Positions 17,361 to 25,710 of a stretch of 64,000 nucleotides of DNA are shown here, one piece after another. Source of the stretch: Sporolactobacillus sp. THM7-4 (GTDB lineage Bacteria > Bacillota > Bacilli > Bacillales > Sporolactobacillaceae); the NCBI RefSeq assembly GCF_004153165.1, contig NZ_SEMD01000007.1, positions 1-64,000 on the forward strand, in the 5' to 3' direction. The translations under genes were made by a program, and so were the position numbers. The notes beneath the pieces were generated by a model. The model was not told the DNA's origin. It saw nothing but the letters and a program-made list of their open reading frames with translations, and did not search any database. Positions within the stretch are counted from its first letter, which is position 1; each line of letters opens with the position of its first letter.

Positions 17361-17400
17361 AAGAGGAGAGGATTACTCTCTTCTTTTATTTTGCCTTTTT
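17361..17400 (+). terminator. terminator after the unassigned RNA structure
   Basis: AAGAGGAGAG and CTCTCTTCTT form a 10-base stem with one G-U pair and a 5-base loop, followed by a T-rich tail (TTTATTTTGCCTTTTTTT). Confidence 0.75.
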
Positions 17401-17489
17401 TTAGAAGAACTTAAAGCGTTAAACTCAAACGTCACATAGTTTTCTCTGAACATCCACGACTAAATCGTTCCCCAAACATAGGATGTGCG

Positions 17490-17800
17490 ATGGCTACAGA
17501 AGAGCGGGTATTAAATCAATCCGAATCGCTCAGGAAAAAAATTGATACGCCGGTTGCTCATGCGCAAGCGGCACTGGGGGCAACACAGAGACTGGTGCAT
17601 CACCTGGGCGTATCGCTGATTCTCGCAACAGGTGGAGCTGGTATGGTGAGATCAGCTTACAGCTCCGGAAAACCAGCGATCGGTGTCGGTCCGGGCAACG
17701 TGCCTTGTTCTATCGAGAGTACAGCGGATATCCTGCAAGCGGTTAACGACTTAATCCTTTCTAAAACGTTTGACAACGGCATGATCCTATGTGCTGAAGC
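17490..17800 (+). pseudogene. internally deleted adhE remnant
   Basis: The reading frame starts like AdhE (MATEERVLNQSESLRKKID), then after about 30 codons jumps in frame to the part equivalent to AdhE residues 187-255 (ATQRLVHHLGVSLILATGGA), ending at FDNGMI just before the catalytic cysteine. About 155 codons are missing in the middle and the last three-quarters of the protein are absent. The frame then runs on by chance through the toa promoter region into the aminotransferase gene. It is close to, but not identical with, the adhE at 12826, so it is an old duplicate or an acquired paralogue. Confidence 0.8.
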
Positions 17801-17826
17801 ACAAAAATTCTTAAGCTGTAATCTCA

Positions 17827-17854
17827 TTGTAGTAAAATTCGAAAAATATATAAT
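17827..17854 (+). promoter_or_regulatory. promoter of the aminotransferase cluster
   Basis: TTGTAG (17827-17832), a 16-base spacer and TATAAT (17849-17854). It lies 85 bases before the aminotransferase start and inside the run-through frame of the adhE remnant. Confidence 0.5.
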
Positions 17855-17939
17855 GGTTTGTATAGCAAGAATCCAATGCATGAGCAATCGTGTAAATCTA
17901 AAATACAGAAAATTAAGAAGCCAATTGGAGGGGAATAAC

Positions 17940-19295
17940 ATGGTTGATGTTTTAAAAGCGGATCAAGTATTAACGGGTGAAGAAATTCAAGATTTAGATA
18001 AAGATTATGTCATGCATTCCTGGTCAAAACAAGGGAACAAGGCTTTAGCTATTGAAAAAGCAGATGGCATTTATTTCTGGGATTACGAAGGAAAACGATA
18101 TACCGACATGAGTTCATTGTTGGTGTGTACGAACCTGGGTCACAACAACAAAAAAATTATCAATGCAATCCATGAGCAAGTCGATAAAATGGCGTTTATG
18201 GCACCGGCTTATGCGACCGAACCCAAAGCAAAATTAGCAAAAATGTTAGTTGACATCGTAGGCGAGAATTATTCACGAGTTTTCTTTACAAATGGCGGAG
18301 CCGATGCAAATGAAAATGCGATTAAAATGGCTCGTATGTTTTCGGGTAGAAGTAAAATTTTAAGTAGATATAGATCGTATCATGGAGCGTCATTAGGGGC
18401 AGCGAACGCTTCAGGTGATCCCAGACGATTTGCAGTCGAACATCCAGCAGCACCCGGTTTTATTAAATTTTTCGATCCGTATATCTATCATGATAGAATC
18501 AAATTTGCGGATGAAGAAGAAGCGACGAATTACTATCTTCACCAGTTAGAAGAACAAATTATTTATGAAGGACCTAATTCTATCGCAGCCATTTTACTAG
18601 AAAGTATTACAGGTGCAAATGGAGTCATCATTCCTCCGAATGGTTACTTACAAGGTATCAGAAAGCTATGTGATAAGTACGGTATCTTGATGATTTGTGA
18701 TGAGGTGATGGCTGGGTTTGGTCGAACTGGGAAAATGTTTGCTTTCCAGCATTGGGGCATTGAACCCGATTTAATTACTTTTGCAAAAGGCGTGACGTGC
18801 GGCTATGTTCAACTTGGCGGTGTTATCGTAAGTAAAAAGATCTCCAAATATTTTGAAGACCATGTTCTCCAATGCGGCTTAACTTATAGCGGCCATACTT
18901 TAGCCTGTGCAGCTGGTGTCGCTTCAGTCAACTATTACTATGAACATAACATTTTAGATCATGTTAATGAAGTAGGTAAATACTTGGGAGAATTTTTAGA
19001 AGAAATGAAAGAAAAACATTCATGTGTGGGTGATGTCAGATATATAGGACTCTTCTCAGCACTTGAACTCGTTAAGGACAAAGCGACACGTGAACCCCTC
19101 GTCCCGTATGGTGTACCTAACAACATTATGTCAACCATCATGGGCAAGTTAAAAGAAAAAGGTTTTTCAACCTTCGGACGTGAAAACAACATCAATATTT
19201 GTCCACCCCTCATCATAACGAAAGAAGAGTTATTAGAAAATTTGCCCATTTTAGATGACGTACTGACTTGGGTTGATCAAAACTATTTGCTTTAA
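17940..19295 (+). CDS. toa: class III aminotransferase, probably taurine:2-oxoglutarate transaminase
   Basis: This 451-residue PLP enzyme is a fold-type I, class III aminotransferase. Landmarks are VFFTNGGADANENAIKMAR (cofactor phosphate region, near 115), YRSYHGASLG, ICDEVMAGFGRTG near 250 and the PLP lysine in TFAKGVTCGY near 280. The pattern DYVMHSWSKQG at the start resembles proteins annotated as taurine--2-oxoglutarate transaminase, which yield sulfoacetaldehyde and glutamate. The ATG at 17940 follows TTGGAGGGG; the upstream open frame belongs to the adhE remnant. The next genes encode a GABA-type permease, an iron alcohol dehydrogenase and a TauE exporter. GABA or beta-alanine are alternative substrates. 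Confidence 0.75.
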   Translation: MVDVLKADQVLTGEEIQDLDKDYVMHSWSKQGNKALAIEKADGIYFWDYEGKRYTDMSSLLVCTNLGHNNKKIINAIHEQVDKMAFMAPAYATEPKAKLAKMLVDIVGENYSRVFFTNGGADANENAIKMARMFSGRSKILSRYRSYHGASLGAANASGDPRRFAVEHPAAPGFIKFFDPYIYHDRIKFADEEEATNYYLHQLEEQIIYEGPNSIAAILLESITGANGVIIPPNGYLQGIRKLCDKYGILMICDEVMAGFGRTGKMFAFQHWGIEPDLITFAKGVTCGYVQLGGVIVSKKISKYFEDHVLQCGLTYSGHTLACAAGVASVNYYYEHNILDHVNEVGKYLGEFLEEMKEKHSCVGDVRYIGLFSALELVKDKATREPLVPYGVPNNIMSTIMGKLKEKGFSTFGRENNINICPPLIITKEELLENLPILDDVLTWVDQNYLL

Positions 19296-19328
19296 TATGG
19301 AGCTACCTTATAGAAGGGGGTAACGAAA

Positions 19329-20729
19329 ATGCAGGCTAAGATGGAAGATACATGGGTTGAAGAGACTAACCGTGAAAAGGAACTTGATCGAAGTTTATCA
19401 AAACGGCACATTCAAATGCTCGCCCTTGGAGGCGTTATTGGAGTTGGTTTGTTTTATGGATCTGCAACAGCGGTTAAGCTGGCAGGTCCGGGTGTTTTAA
19501 TTAGTTTTGTATTTTGCGGGATATTGGCGGCAATCGTTACAAGGTGTTTAGGTGAAATGACAATGGAAAATCCGATTTCCGGTTCATTCAGTCATTTTGC
19601 CGGAGAGTATATGGGGAATCGAATAGGGTTCTTAACTTCAGGGATGTGGTGGTTTTATTGGGTCGCGACCGTCATGTCCGAACTCGCTGCAATCGGAAAT
19701 CTCATTCAATATTGGTACCCGAGCTTTCCAGCATGGATCCCGGGAATCATTGCTTTAGTGCTTTTTACACTATCAAATCTTCTTACCGTAAAAATATTTG
19801 GTGAACTGGAATATTGGTTTGCTATATTGAAGGTCATGGCGATCACTGTATTTATGGCATTTGGTGCTCTTATCATCTTAACCGGCGTATTTAACCATGG
19901 ACAGGCTGTTGGGTTAACGAATCTTTGGTCAAATGGCGGATTTTTACCAAATGGGATCTTAGGTGTGTTAGCCACGATTTCACTCGTCGTTCAAGTCTAT
20001 AGCGGAATTGAAACACTGGCGGTTGAAGCAGGAGAATCACATAATCCAAGGGTTACATTAAAAAAATCATTCCAAACGGTCGCATTCAGAATTTCTCTGT
20101 TTTATATAGGCTCCATCTTCATTATGCTTTGTGCTTTTCCCTGGACATATATTTTAGAGAAAAATGCCAGTCCTTACGTTTTGATGTTTACAAAAATTGG
20201 CATTCCGTTTGCGGCGGGATTGGTTAATTTAATCATCATTTTATCTGCCTTTTCATCGTGTAATACAGGCGTTTATGGCGGAAGTCGCATGCTTTTTGGG
20301 ATGGCTAAAAAAGGTTACTATTCCAGCAAATTTACCAAACTCAATCGAAATGATGTTCCCCATGTTGCCGTCTGGATTACGGCTGCAATGATCTCAATTG
20401 GCATCCTCATTACTTATTTAGCTCCTGATAATGTCTATGTATGGATTACAAGTGCGTCAGCTTTCGCTTCGCTATGGACGTGGGGCGTGATCTTAATTAG
20501 TGAATTATTATTTAGACGAAAAGCCAATCAACAGAACAAAACACTGCATTATCCTATTAAACTGTGGCCAACGATACCAATAATTGCACTTCTTATCTTG
20601 ATGACAGCTATGATTGCGATTATCACGTCGCCGTTAACGAGAATTTCTGTCTTTGGTGGAATCGGTTGGTTAGTCATCCTGTTCGTTTATTATCAAGTCA
20701 AGCTGAAAGGTAAAATACAAAAAAGTTAA
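19329..20729 (+). CDS. amino acid permease of the GABA permease (APC) type
   Basis: This 466-residue membrane protein has about 12 transmembrane helices and the APC-family N-terminal signature RHIQMLALGGVIGVGLFYGS (residues about 26-45), and GEMTMENPISGSFSHFA near 80. Such proteins are amino acid/proton symporters; the closest functional class I can name is GABA/AAT-type permeases, which also carry beta-alanine. AGGGGG lies before the ATG. Placed directly after the aminotransferase, it probably imports that enzyme's omega-amino substrate, taurine in the preferred model. Confidence 0.82.
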   Translation: MQAKMEDTWVEETNREKELDRSLSKRHIQMLALGGVIGVGLFYGSATAVKLAGPGVLISFVFCGILAAIVTRCLGEMTMENPISGSFSHFAGEYMGNRIGFLTSGMWWFYWVATVMSELAAIGNLIQYWYPSFPAWIPGIIALVLFTLSNLLTVKIFGELEYWFAILKVMAITVFMAFGALIILTGVFNHGQAVGLTNLWSNGGFLPNGILGVLATISLVVQVYSGIETLAVEAGESHNPRVTLKKSFQTVAFRISLFYIGSIFIMLCAFPWTYILEKNASPYVLMFTKIGIPFAAGLVNLIIILSAFSSCNTGVYGGSRMLFGMAKKGYYSSKFTKLNRNDVPHVAVWITAAMISIGILITYLAPDNVYVWITSASAFASLWTWGVILISELLFRRKANQQNKTLHYPIKLWPTIPIIALLILMTAMIAIITSPLTRISVFGGIGWLVILFVYYQVKLKGKIQKS

Positions 20730-20776
20730 ATTTAAATCAGAGAAAACTAAAAATAGAAGTGTGTGAGGTGTTTATC

Positions 20777-21925
20777 ATGTGGAACTACAGTCAACCTGTA
20801 GATATTCGATTTGGCAATGGAAGAATAAAAGAATTAGGCATGATCGCCAGGGAACTTGGAAAGAAAAATGGGATCATTGTATGTGGTCATCATTTTAAAG
20901 ACAGTGCCTTAGTAAAAACGATGATTAAACAATCCAACGGCATTATCAACCATGTGTATGGCGATGTAATGCCTAACCCTTCGGTAAAAAATGTGATGGA
21001 ATGTTCCAATGTTATTAAACAATATAATTGTGATTTTGTTATTGCTTTAGGTGGAGGGAGCTCGATGGATTGTGCCAAGGCGGCGGCAACCATCTGCTTA
21101 AGCGAAGATGACATTACAAAGTACCACGGGACAGGTTTGCCGCTGCCAAAAGAACATTTGCCCCTTATCGCCGTCCCAACAACAGCTGGAACAGGTTCTG
21201 AAGTGACGTGTGTATCGGTTCTGACAAACTATGAAACAGGGTATAAAGGACCGATTAATTCGGATAATTTCTATCCAACTATAGCACTCATTGATCCAGA
21301 GTTAACGATGACCATGTCGCCGGAAGTTACTGCCTGTGTTGGAATTGATACACTGGCCCACGCTCTGGAAGGATACTGGAGTAAAGGACACCAGCCAATC
21401 TGCGATGCATTAGCCATTCATGCAGCACAACTCGTGTTCAAATATCTCTATACAGCCTATAAGGAACCAGAAAATTTGGAAGCAAGAGAGAAAATGTGTG
21501 AAGCCAGTTTAACGGCAGGTCTCGCCTTTACCCTGCCAAAAACTGCGGCGTCGCATGCCTGCTCTTTTCCATTAACGAACCTATTTGACATTCCTCATGG
21601 TGAAGCTTGCGGGATAACATTAGATTATTTTACCAGAATGAACAAGAAAGCAGAGAATGGCCGCTTAATGGATTTTGCTCGAAAAGCAGGATTTCATTCA
21701 GTGGATGACATGGCTGATAAAATCTATCAACTTAAAAAAGACATGAATTTAATCGTAGATCTAAAGAAATATCAGTTAACGGAAGATCAAATTCATCAAC
21801 TTGTTAAATTAAGCCGGCACCCTAATCTCTATAATAATCCAGTCGAAGTGACGGATGAAATGTTGTACGACATGTATCAGTCTCTGGCTTGGAACGATGT
21901 AAAGAATAAAACGCTTATTAAATAA
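20777..21925 (+). CDS. iron-containing alcohol dehydrogenase, possible sulfoacetaldehyde reductase
   Basis: This 382-residue group III alcohol dehydrogenase has the NAD(P)-binding ALGGGSSMDCAKA near residue 90, PTTAGTGSEVT near 133, and the metal ligands in DTLAHALEGY, ASHACSF and PHGEACG. The ATG at 20777 has GAGGTG 7 bases upstream; six earlier codons lack a site. In an aminotransferase-permease-exporter cluster it should reduce the aldehyde made by deamination: sulfoacetaldehyde to isethionate in the taurine model, or succinic semialdehyde to 4-hydroxybutyrate if the substrate is GABA. Phosphonoacetaldehyde reductases are also related. A terminator follows. Confidence 0.8.
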   Translation: MWNYSQPVDIRFGNGRIKELGMIARELGKKNGIIVCGHHFKDSALVKTMIKQSNGIINHVYGDVMPNPSVKNVMECSNVIKQYNCDFVIALGGGSSMDCAKAAATICLSEDDITKYHGTGLPLPKEHLPLIAVPTTAGTGSEVTCVSVLTNYETGYKGPINSDNFYPTIALIDPELTMTMSPEVTACVGIDTLAHALEGYWSKGHQPICDALAIHAAQLVFKYLYTAYKEPENLEAREKMCEASLTAGLAFTLPKTAASHACSFPLTNLFDIPHGEACGITLDYFTRMNKKAENGRLMDFARKAGFHSVDDMADKIYQLKKDMNLIVDLKKYQLTEDQIHQLVKLSRHPNLYNNPVEVTDEMLYDMYQSLAWNDVKNKTLIK

Positions 21926-21936
21926 AAAATCAATCC

Positions 21937-21985
21937 ATGTTATTTGGTTGTTTTGTTTTAGAAAATAGCCAAATAACATTTTTTA
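21937..21985 (+). terminator. terminator after the alcohol dehydrogenase
   Basis: ATGTTATTTGG and CCAAATAACAT form an 11-base stem around a 21-base loop, followed by six T. The exporter gene beyond it is either read-through or separately transcribed. Confidence 0.85.
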
Positions 21986-22019
21986 AGTACATAAGTAAAA
22001 AGACAAGGAACGAAGACCC

Positions 22020-22727
22020 GTGAAACTCATTCAGTTATTCCTAATCATTTTTTATTCAAACGCCATCCAAACGATTACTGGATTTGCCGGGACATTAATC
22101 GCCATGCCGCTCTCAATCCAGGTCATCGGCGTCTCGTTATCGAAGATCCTGTTGAATTTTATTGCAATGATCAGCTGCATGTGGATTGCGATAAGAAATT
22201 ATAACGATATTAATAAACGAGAATTGATTAAAATCATCTTACTTATGTTTATTGGTATTATGGCAGGATTAATGATCTATAGTAAAATACCGATTCATTT
22301 CTTAATTTTTTCATATGCTATACTAATTATCATCATTGCTGTAAAGAACTTATGTATCAAAAAGACATTACACCTTCCAAAACTATTGTTGCTCATGTTA
22401 TTGCTTATGGCCGGTGTGATCCATGGGTTAATCATTTCTGGAGGCGCATTACTCGTTATTTATGCTGCCATTGTATTTAAAGATAAAACAGAATTCAGAG
22501 CAACGATGGCTTCTGTCTGGTCTATTTTGAACATGTTTTTGTTTGGACAACAAGCGTTTTCAGGACAAGTCAATGGGCATATCTTGCTTCTATGTCTCCT
22601 ATCGATGATCCCGATCACCATCGGTATTTTTACGGGTAATTACTTGTTTCACAAAATAAAGCAAAATTTCTTTATGGCTTTGACTAACATTTTGCTACTT
22701 TTCTCAGGTTTGCTCTTACTGGTATAA
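22020..22727 (+). CDS. TauE/SafE-family exporter
   Basis: This 235-residue protein has seven or eight hydrophobic segments and the TauE/SafE layout with two related halves: an N-terminal SNAIQTITGFAGTLIAMPLS and a matching second-half VIHGLIISGGALLVIYA. Family members export sulfite, sulfoacetate or other sulfonates. A GTG start follows AAGGAAC with slightly long spacing; no better start is seen. Position after an aminotransferase and aldehyde reductase suggests export of isethionate, as described for taurine nitrogen-assimilation clusters. Direction and substrate are inferred from family and context. Confidence 0.75.
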   Translation: MKLIQLFLIIFYSNAIQTITGFAGTLIAMPLSIQVIGVSLSKILLNFIAMISCMWIAIRNYNDINKRELIKIILLMFIGIMAGLMIYSKIPIHFLIFSYAILIIIIAVKNLCIKKTLHLPKLLLLMLLLMAGVIHGLIISGGALLVIYAAIVFKDKTEFRATMASVWSILNMFLFGQQAFSGQVNGHILLLCLLSMIPITIGIFTGNYLFHKIKQNFFMALTNILLLFSGLLLLV

Positions 22728-22749
22728 TTCTTAAAAGGGGGAGCTCGTT

Positions 22750-23907
22750 ATGGCCAATTCTGTTCGACAACTTTATATGAAAGTGAAAGACAGCCATGAA
22801 TTGACTCTTCTTGCGGGTGAACAAGGACTGGATAATCTAGTGAGATGGATCCATACGGTCGAAAGTTTGGATATGTCCGATTTTCTACATGGCAATGAAT
22901 TGACTTTTACAACGGGCGTTGGATTGAAGGAAGAGGAAGACCTCTTCAATCTGATCAAACAAAATGTGAAAAACAATGCAAGTGGCATGATTGTAAATAT
23001 AGGGCCTTTTATCAAAAACATCACCCCTGAAATGATCGCTTATTGTAATGAATATCACTTCCCTTTATTTTCTGTTCCCTGGCACATTTATTTAGCTGAT
23101 GTAATCCGGATCTTTACGTATGAATTACTTCAATCTGAAAAGAAAGAAACGGAATTAACAAAAGCCATTAAAGGCGCAATTTTTGATCAAAATCATTTCG
23201 ATGACTATATCACAATATTAGATCGTTATGGCCATGCTGCAAACGATAATTACTGCATCGCAGCGATTCAAATGCTAGATAGTGATGAAAATACTTTACT
23301 TAATATAAAAAAGAGAATGGAAAACAGTCTTGTTAAGGAAAATTATTCTTATATTTCATTTTTGTTAGATGAAAAGCTCATTATTGTCTTTATCAATAAT
23401 ACAGAAGATCATATTTTTGCGATTATAAATCGACTATTTCATGATCTTTCCTATGTATATCAGAACTTGATCGCTGGGATTGGAGCGAATCAATCTACAA
23501 TCTTTAATGTCAAAAACAGTTATACTCAAGCGACGAAAGTGTTAGAACTAATCAAGAAAATGGTCATTAAGGGCCCAATATCTCTGTATAATAAACTGGA
23601 CTTTTTAAAACTCCTTCTTCCAATGAACGATTTAGAAGCTCTGAGAGACTATAAAAACGAAAAATTATATCAACTGGAAAAATATGACGAACTCAACAAT
23701 ACAAAATACTTACAGACATTAGAGTGTTATTTGAATAACAATTGCAGCATTAATCAAACCGCAAAGGAACTTTTTGTTCACCGTAATACGATCAACTATC
23801 AAATCAGCAGAATCGCGCAGATATTAGATAATAATTTATCATCGTTCAAGACAAGATGTGATCTTTACTTGGCGATTCAGATAAAGAATTATTTAGAGGT
23901 ATGTTGA
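22750..23907 (+). CDS. PucR-family transcriptional regulator
   Basis: This 385-residue protein has a PucR N-terminal sensory domain (about 1-125, with LAGEQGLDNLVRWIHTVE near the start), a middle GGDEF-like/CdaR segment, and a C-terminal PucR helix-turn-helix (about 325-380, SINQTAKELFVHRNTINYQI). PucR proteins are usually substrate-responsive activators of nitrogen-source catabolism. AGGGGGAGC precedes the ATG. As the last gene of the aminotransferase cluster it is the likely activator, with taurine or the aldehyde as signal; this is inference. The AT-rich codon use is shared with the four genes before it. Confidence 0.85.
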   Translation: MANSVRQLYMKVKDSHELTLLAGEQGLDNLVRWIHTVESLDMSDFLHGNELTFTTGVGLKEEEDLFNLIKQNVKNNASGMIVNIGPFIKNITPEMIAYCNEYHFPLFSVPWHIYLADVIRIFTYELLQSEKKETELTKAIKGAIFDQNHFDDYITILDRYGHAANDNYCIAAIQMLDSDENTLLNIKKRMENSLVKENYSYISFLLDEKLIIVFINNTEDHIFAIINRLFHDLSYVYQNLIAGIGANQSTIFNVKNSYTQATKVLELIKKMVIKGPISLYNKLDFLKLLLPMNDLEALRDYKNEKLYQLEKYDELNNTKYLQTLECYLNNNCSINQTAKELFVHRNTINYQISRIAQILDNNLSSFKTRCDLYLAIQIKNYLEVC

Positions 23908-23948
23908 AGGGAATAAGTATTATCAAAATTAATATAAAGATATTTTCC

Positions 23949-24024
23949 ATTTCCGAACAATGAATATATATAGATAAGTATTGTTCGCGTTTTGTTTGAC
24001 TATGGTATTAGCCGTTGCTATAAT
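23949..24024 (+). promoter_or_regulatory. pbuG promoter with PurBoxes
   Basis: TTGACT (23996-24001), 17 bases, TATAAT (24019-24024). Upstream, ATTTCCGAACAAT (23949-23961) matches the PurR PurBox AWWWCCGAACWWT at every position, and an inverted second copy at 23980-23992 matches 11 of 13. This places the permease in the PurR regulon. Confidence 0.85.
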
Positions 24025-24030
24025 AAATTT

Positions 24031-24208
24031 GCAGATTTTTTTCGCTGGAACCCGTTCATTGAAAATTTTTTCCGAAGCCAACGTGCTTATTTATTTTTTA
24101 TACAGGTCGCCAGTTGAGAAAACCCGGCGATGTATTGGCGAGATGAATCAACATCGCGAGCGACTGTTATTGTTATGCTTCAACCGGTTTGAAGCGTTTT
24201 TTGTTTTT
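24031..24208 (+). ncRNA. long structured leader of the purine permease gene, ending in a terminator
   Basis: From the promoter to the start codon is about 290 bases. The leader contains GTCGC/GCGAC and CGATGT/ACATCG nested stems (24106-24163), then a strong terminator, GCTTCAA (24177-24183) with TTGAAGC (24189-24195) and GTTTTTTG. A terminator 110 bases before the coding region implies attenuation or a separate small RNA. It lacks the G-box core seen upstream of purE, so it is not an ordinary purine riboswitch. The inner part is copy A of the dispersed repeat. Confidence 0.5.
24096..24166 (+). repeat. dispersed structured repeat, copy A
   Basis: Begins TTTTTATACAGGTCGCCAG, then an imperfect hairpin at 24123-24142 (CCCGGCGATGTATTGGCGAG), GATGAATCA, and closes with GCGACTG, which pairs with CAGGTCGC. 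Sister copies are at 25711, 43841 and 57370. Confidence 0.6.
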
Positions 24209-24317
24209 CAGATAACCTTTTTTCACATGAAATGACTGAGAAATCTTATTTTTATTCATTTTTCGGGAAAAAATAATTGATGAATGGGTGCCTGGTTAGT
24301 TAAAAAGGAGGATTACT

Positions 24318-25631
24318 GTGAACGATAATTGGTTATCACGTTATTTTCAATTCTCAGAGTTGAAGACGACAATGGGTCGTGAAATGCTGGCCGGCCTGAC
24401 CACTTTTATTTCGATGGCTTACATATTGTTTGTAAACCCGATCGTGCTTGGAAACTCAGGCATGGATAAGGGCGCGATTTTTACAGCGACGGCACTGTCC
24501 AGTGCCCTCGGCTGCCTGATCATGGGAATTGTCGCAAAATATCCGATCGCCATCGCACCGGGCATGGGGGTCAATGCCTTCTTTGCCTTTTCGGTGGTCA
24601 TTGGTATGAAGATTCCGTGGCAAACGGCGCTCGCCGGCGTTTTCATCGCTTCCGTGATTTTCTTTATTATCACTGTATTAAAAATCCGCGAAATGATCAT
24701 TAACGCGATTCCTCAAAGCCTGAAACTGGCCATGGCTGCCGGGATCGGCCTGTTTATCGCTTTTATCGGATTAAAGGAAGGCGGCCTGATCGTCGGCAAT
24801 AAAGATACGCTTGTGTCTTTTGCCAGACTGACAAGCGGAACAACCTGGCTGACCATTTTCGGTCTTTTAGTGACGATAGTTTTGATGGTCAGAAAGATTC
24901 CCGGATCAATCTTTATCGGAATGGTACTGACGTCCATTGTCGGTATGATTTTCGGACTGATTCCGCTGCCGTCGCAGGTTCTCTCGACAGCGCCGAGCCT
25001 TGCACCAACGTTTGGCGTCGCGCTTACTCATGTTTCCGATATCAATACCGTGCAGCTTGCCGTTGTTGTTCTGACATTCCTGCTGGTCACATTTTTCGAT
25101 ACGGCCGGAACACTGATTGGACTTGCCGAACAGGCAGGATTCATTAAAAACAATAAGATGCCGAGAGTCGGGCAGGCTCTGCTCGCCGATTCAACATCTA
25201 TGCTCGTCGGCTCTATTTTTGGTACTTCACCAACTTCGGCGTACATTGAATCATCGACGGGGATAGCGGTCGGTGGCCGTTCCGGATTTACAGCTGTTGT
25301 AACCGGCATTTTGTTCCTGTTCGGCCTGCTGTTCTCGCCGCTGCTCTCAGTGGTTACAAGTCAGGTCACGGCTCCGGCACTGATTATTGTCGGCGTATTG
25401 ATGGCAAGCGCACTGAAGCAGATTCCATGGGATAAATTCGAAATTGCGGTTCCGGCATTCCTGACAGTACTCGGCATGCCGCTGACCTACAGCATTTCGA
25501 ACGGGATCGCTCTTGGCTTCGTCGCTTACACGATCACGATGATCGCGGCGAAAAGGTGGAAAGAAATTCATCCGATTGTTTACGGGCTTTTCGTTGTATT
25601 CATTATCTTCTTCTGGGCACTTTACGGCTAA
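24318..25631 (+). CDS. pbuG: NCS2-family hypoxanthine/guanine permease
   Basis: This 437-residue permease of the AzgA/PbuG branch imports hypoxanthine and guanine. It has the family's 12-14 membrane segments with MAYILFVNPIVLGNSGMD near residue 33, APGMGVNAFFAF near 80, and DTAGTLIGLAEQAGF near 260, the substrate-binding region. A GTG start follows AAAGGAGGA. PurBoxes and a terminator-bearing leader precede it, and the pur operon lies 1.3 kb downstream, the same neighbourhood as pbuG-purE in Bacillus subtilis. Adenine is a possible alternative substrate. Confidence 0.9.
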   Translation: MNDNWLSRYFQFSELKTTMGREMLAGLTTFISMAYILFVNPIVLGNSGMDKGAIFTATALSSALGCLIMGIVAKYPIAIAPGMGVNAFFAFSVVIGMKIPWQTALAGVFIASVIFFIITVLKIREMIINAIPQSLKLAMAAGIGLFIAFIGLKEGGLIVGNKDTLVSFARLTSGTTWLTIFGLLVTIVLMVRKIPGSIFIGMVLTSIVGMIFGLIPLPSQVLSTAPSLAPTFGVALTHVSDINTVQLAVVVLTFLLVTFFDTAGTLIGLAEQAGFIKNNKMPRVGQALLADSTSMLVGSIFGTSPTSAYIESSTGIAVGGRSGFTAVVTGILFLFGLLFSPLLSVVTSQVTAPALIIVGVLMASALKQIPWDKFEIAVPAFLTVLGMPLTYSISNGIALGFVAYTITMIAAKRWKEIHPIVYGLFVVFIIFFWALYG

Positions 25632-25644
25632 ACAGATGATTCAG

Positions 25645-25678
25645 AACCTCTCCTTCTCTCTGAAGGGGAGGTTTTTTC
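25645..25678 (+). terminator. pbuG terminator
   Basis: AACCTCTCCTTC and GAAGGGGAGGTT pair around TCTCT with a G-U pair; six T follow. Confidence 0.88.
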
Positions 25679-25710
25679 CCTGTTGGAATGTGTGAAAATG
25701 AAACGAAAAA

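Noticed and set aside
17281-17400. T-box leader
   Set aside because: No T-box sequence (AGGGTGGNACCGCG) and no downstream aminoacylation or amino acid gene start.
17490-19295. Single AdhE-aminotransferase fusion protein
   Set aside because: The aminotransferase has its own strong ribosome-binding site and promoter; the AdhE part lacks its catalytic cysteine and most domains.
24031-24208. pbuG leader as a G-box riboswitch or 6S RNA
   Set aside because: The conserved G-box loops are absent, and the 5' and 3' ends do not form the long closing helix of 6S RNA.
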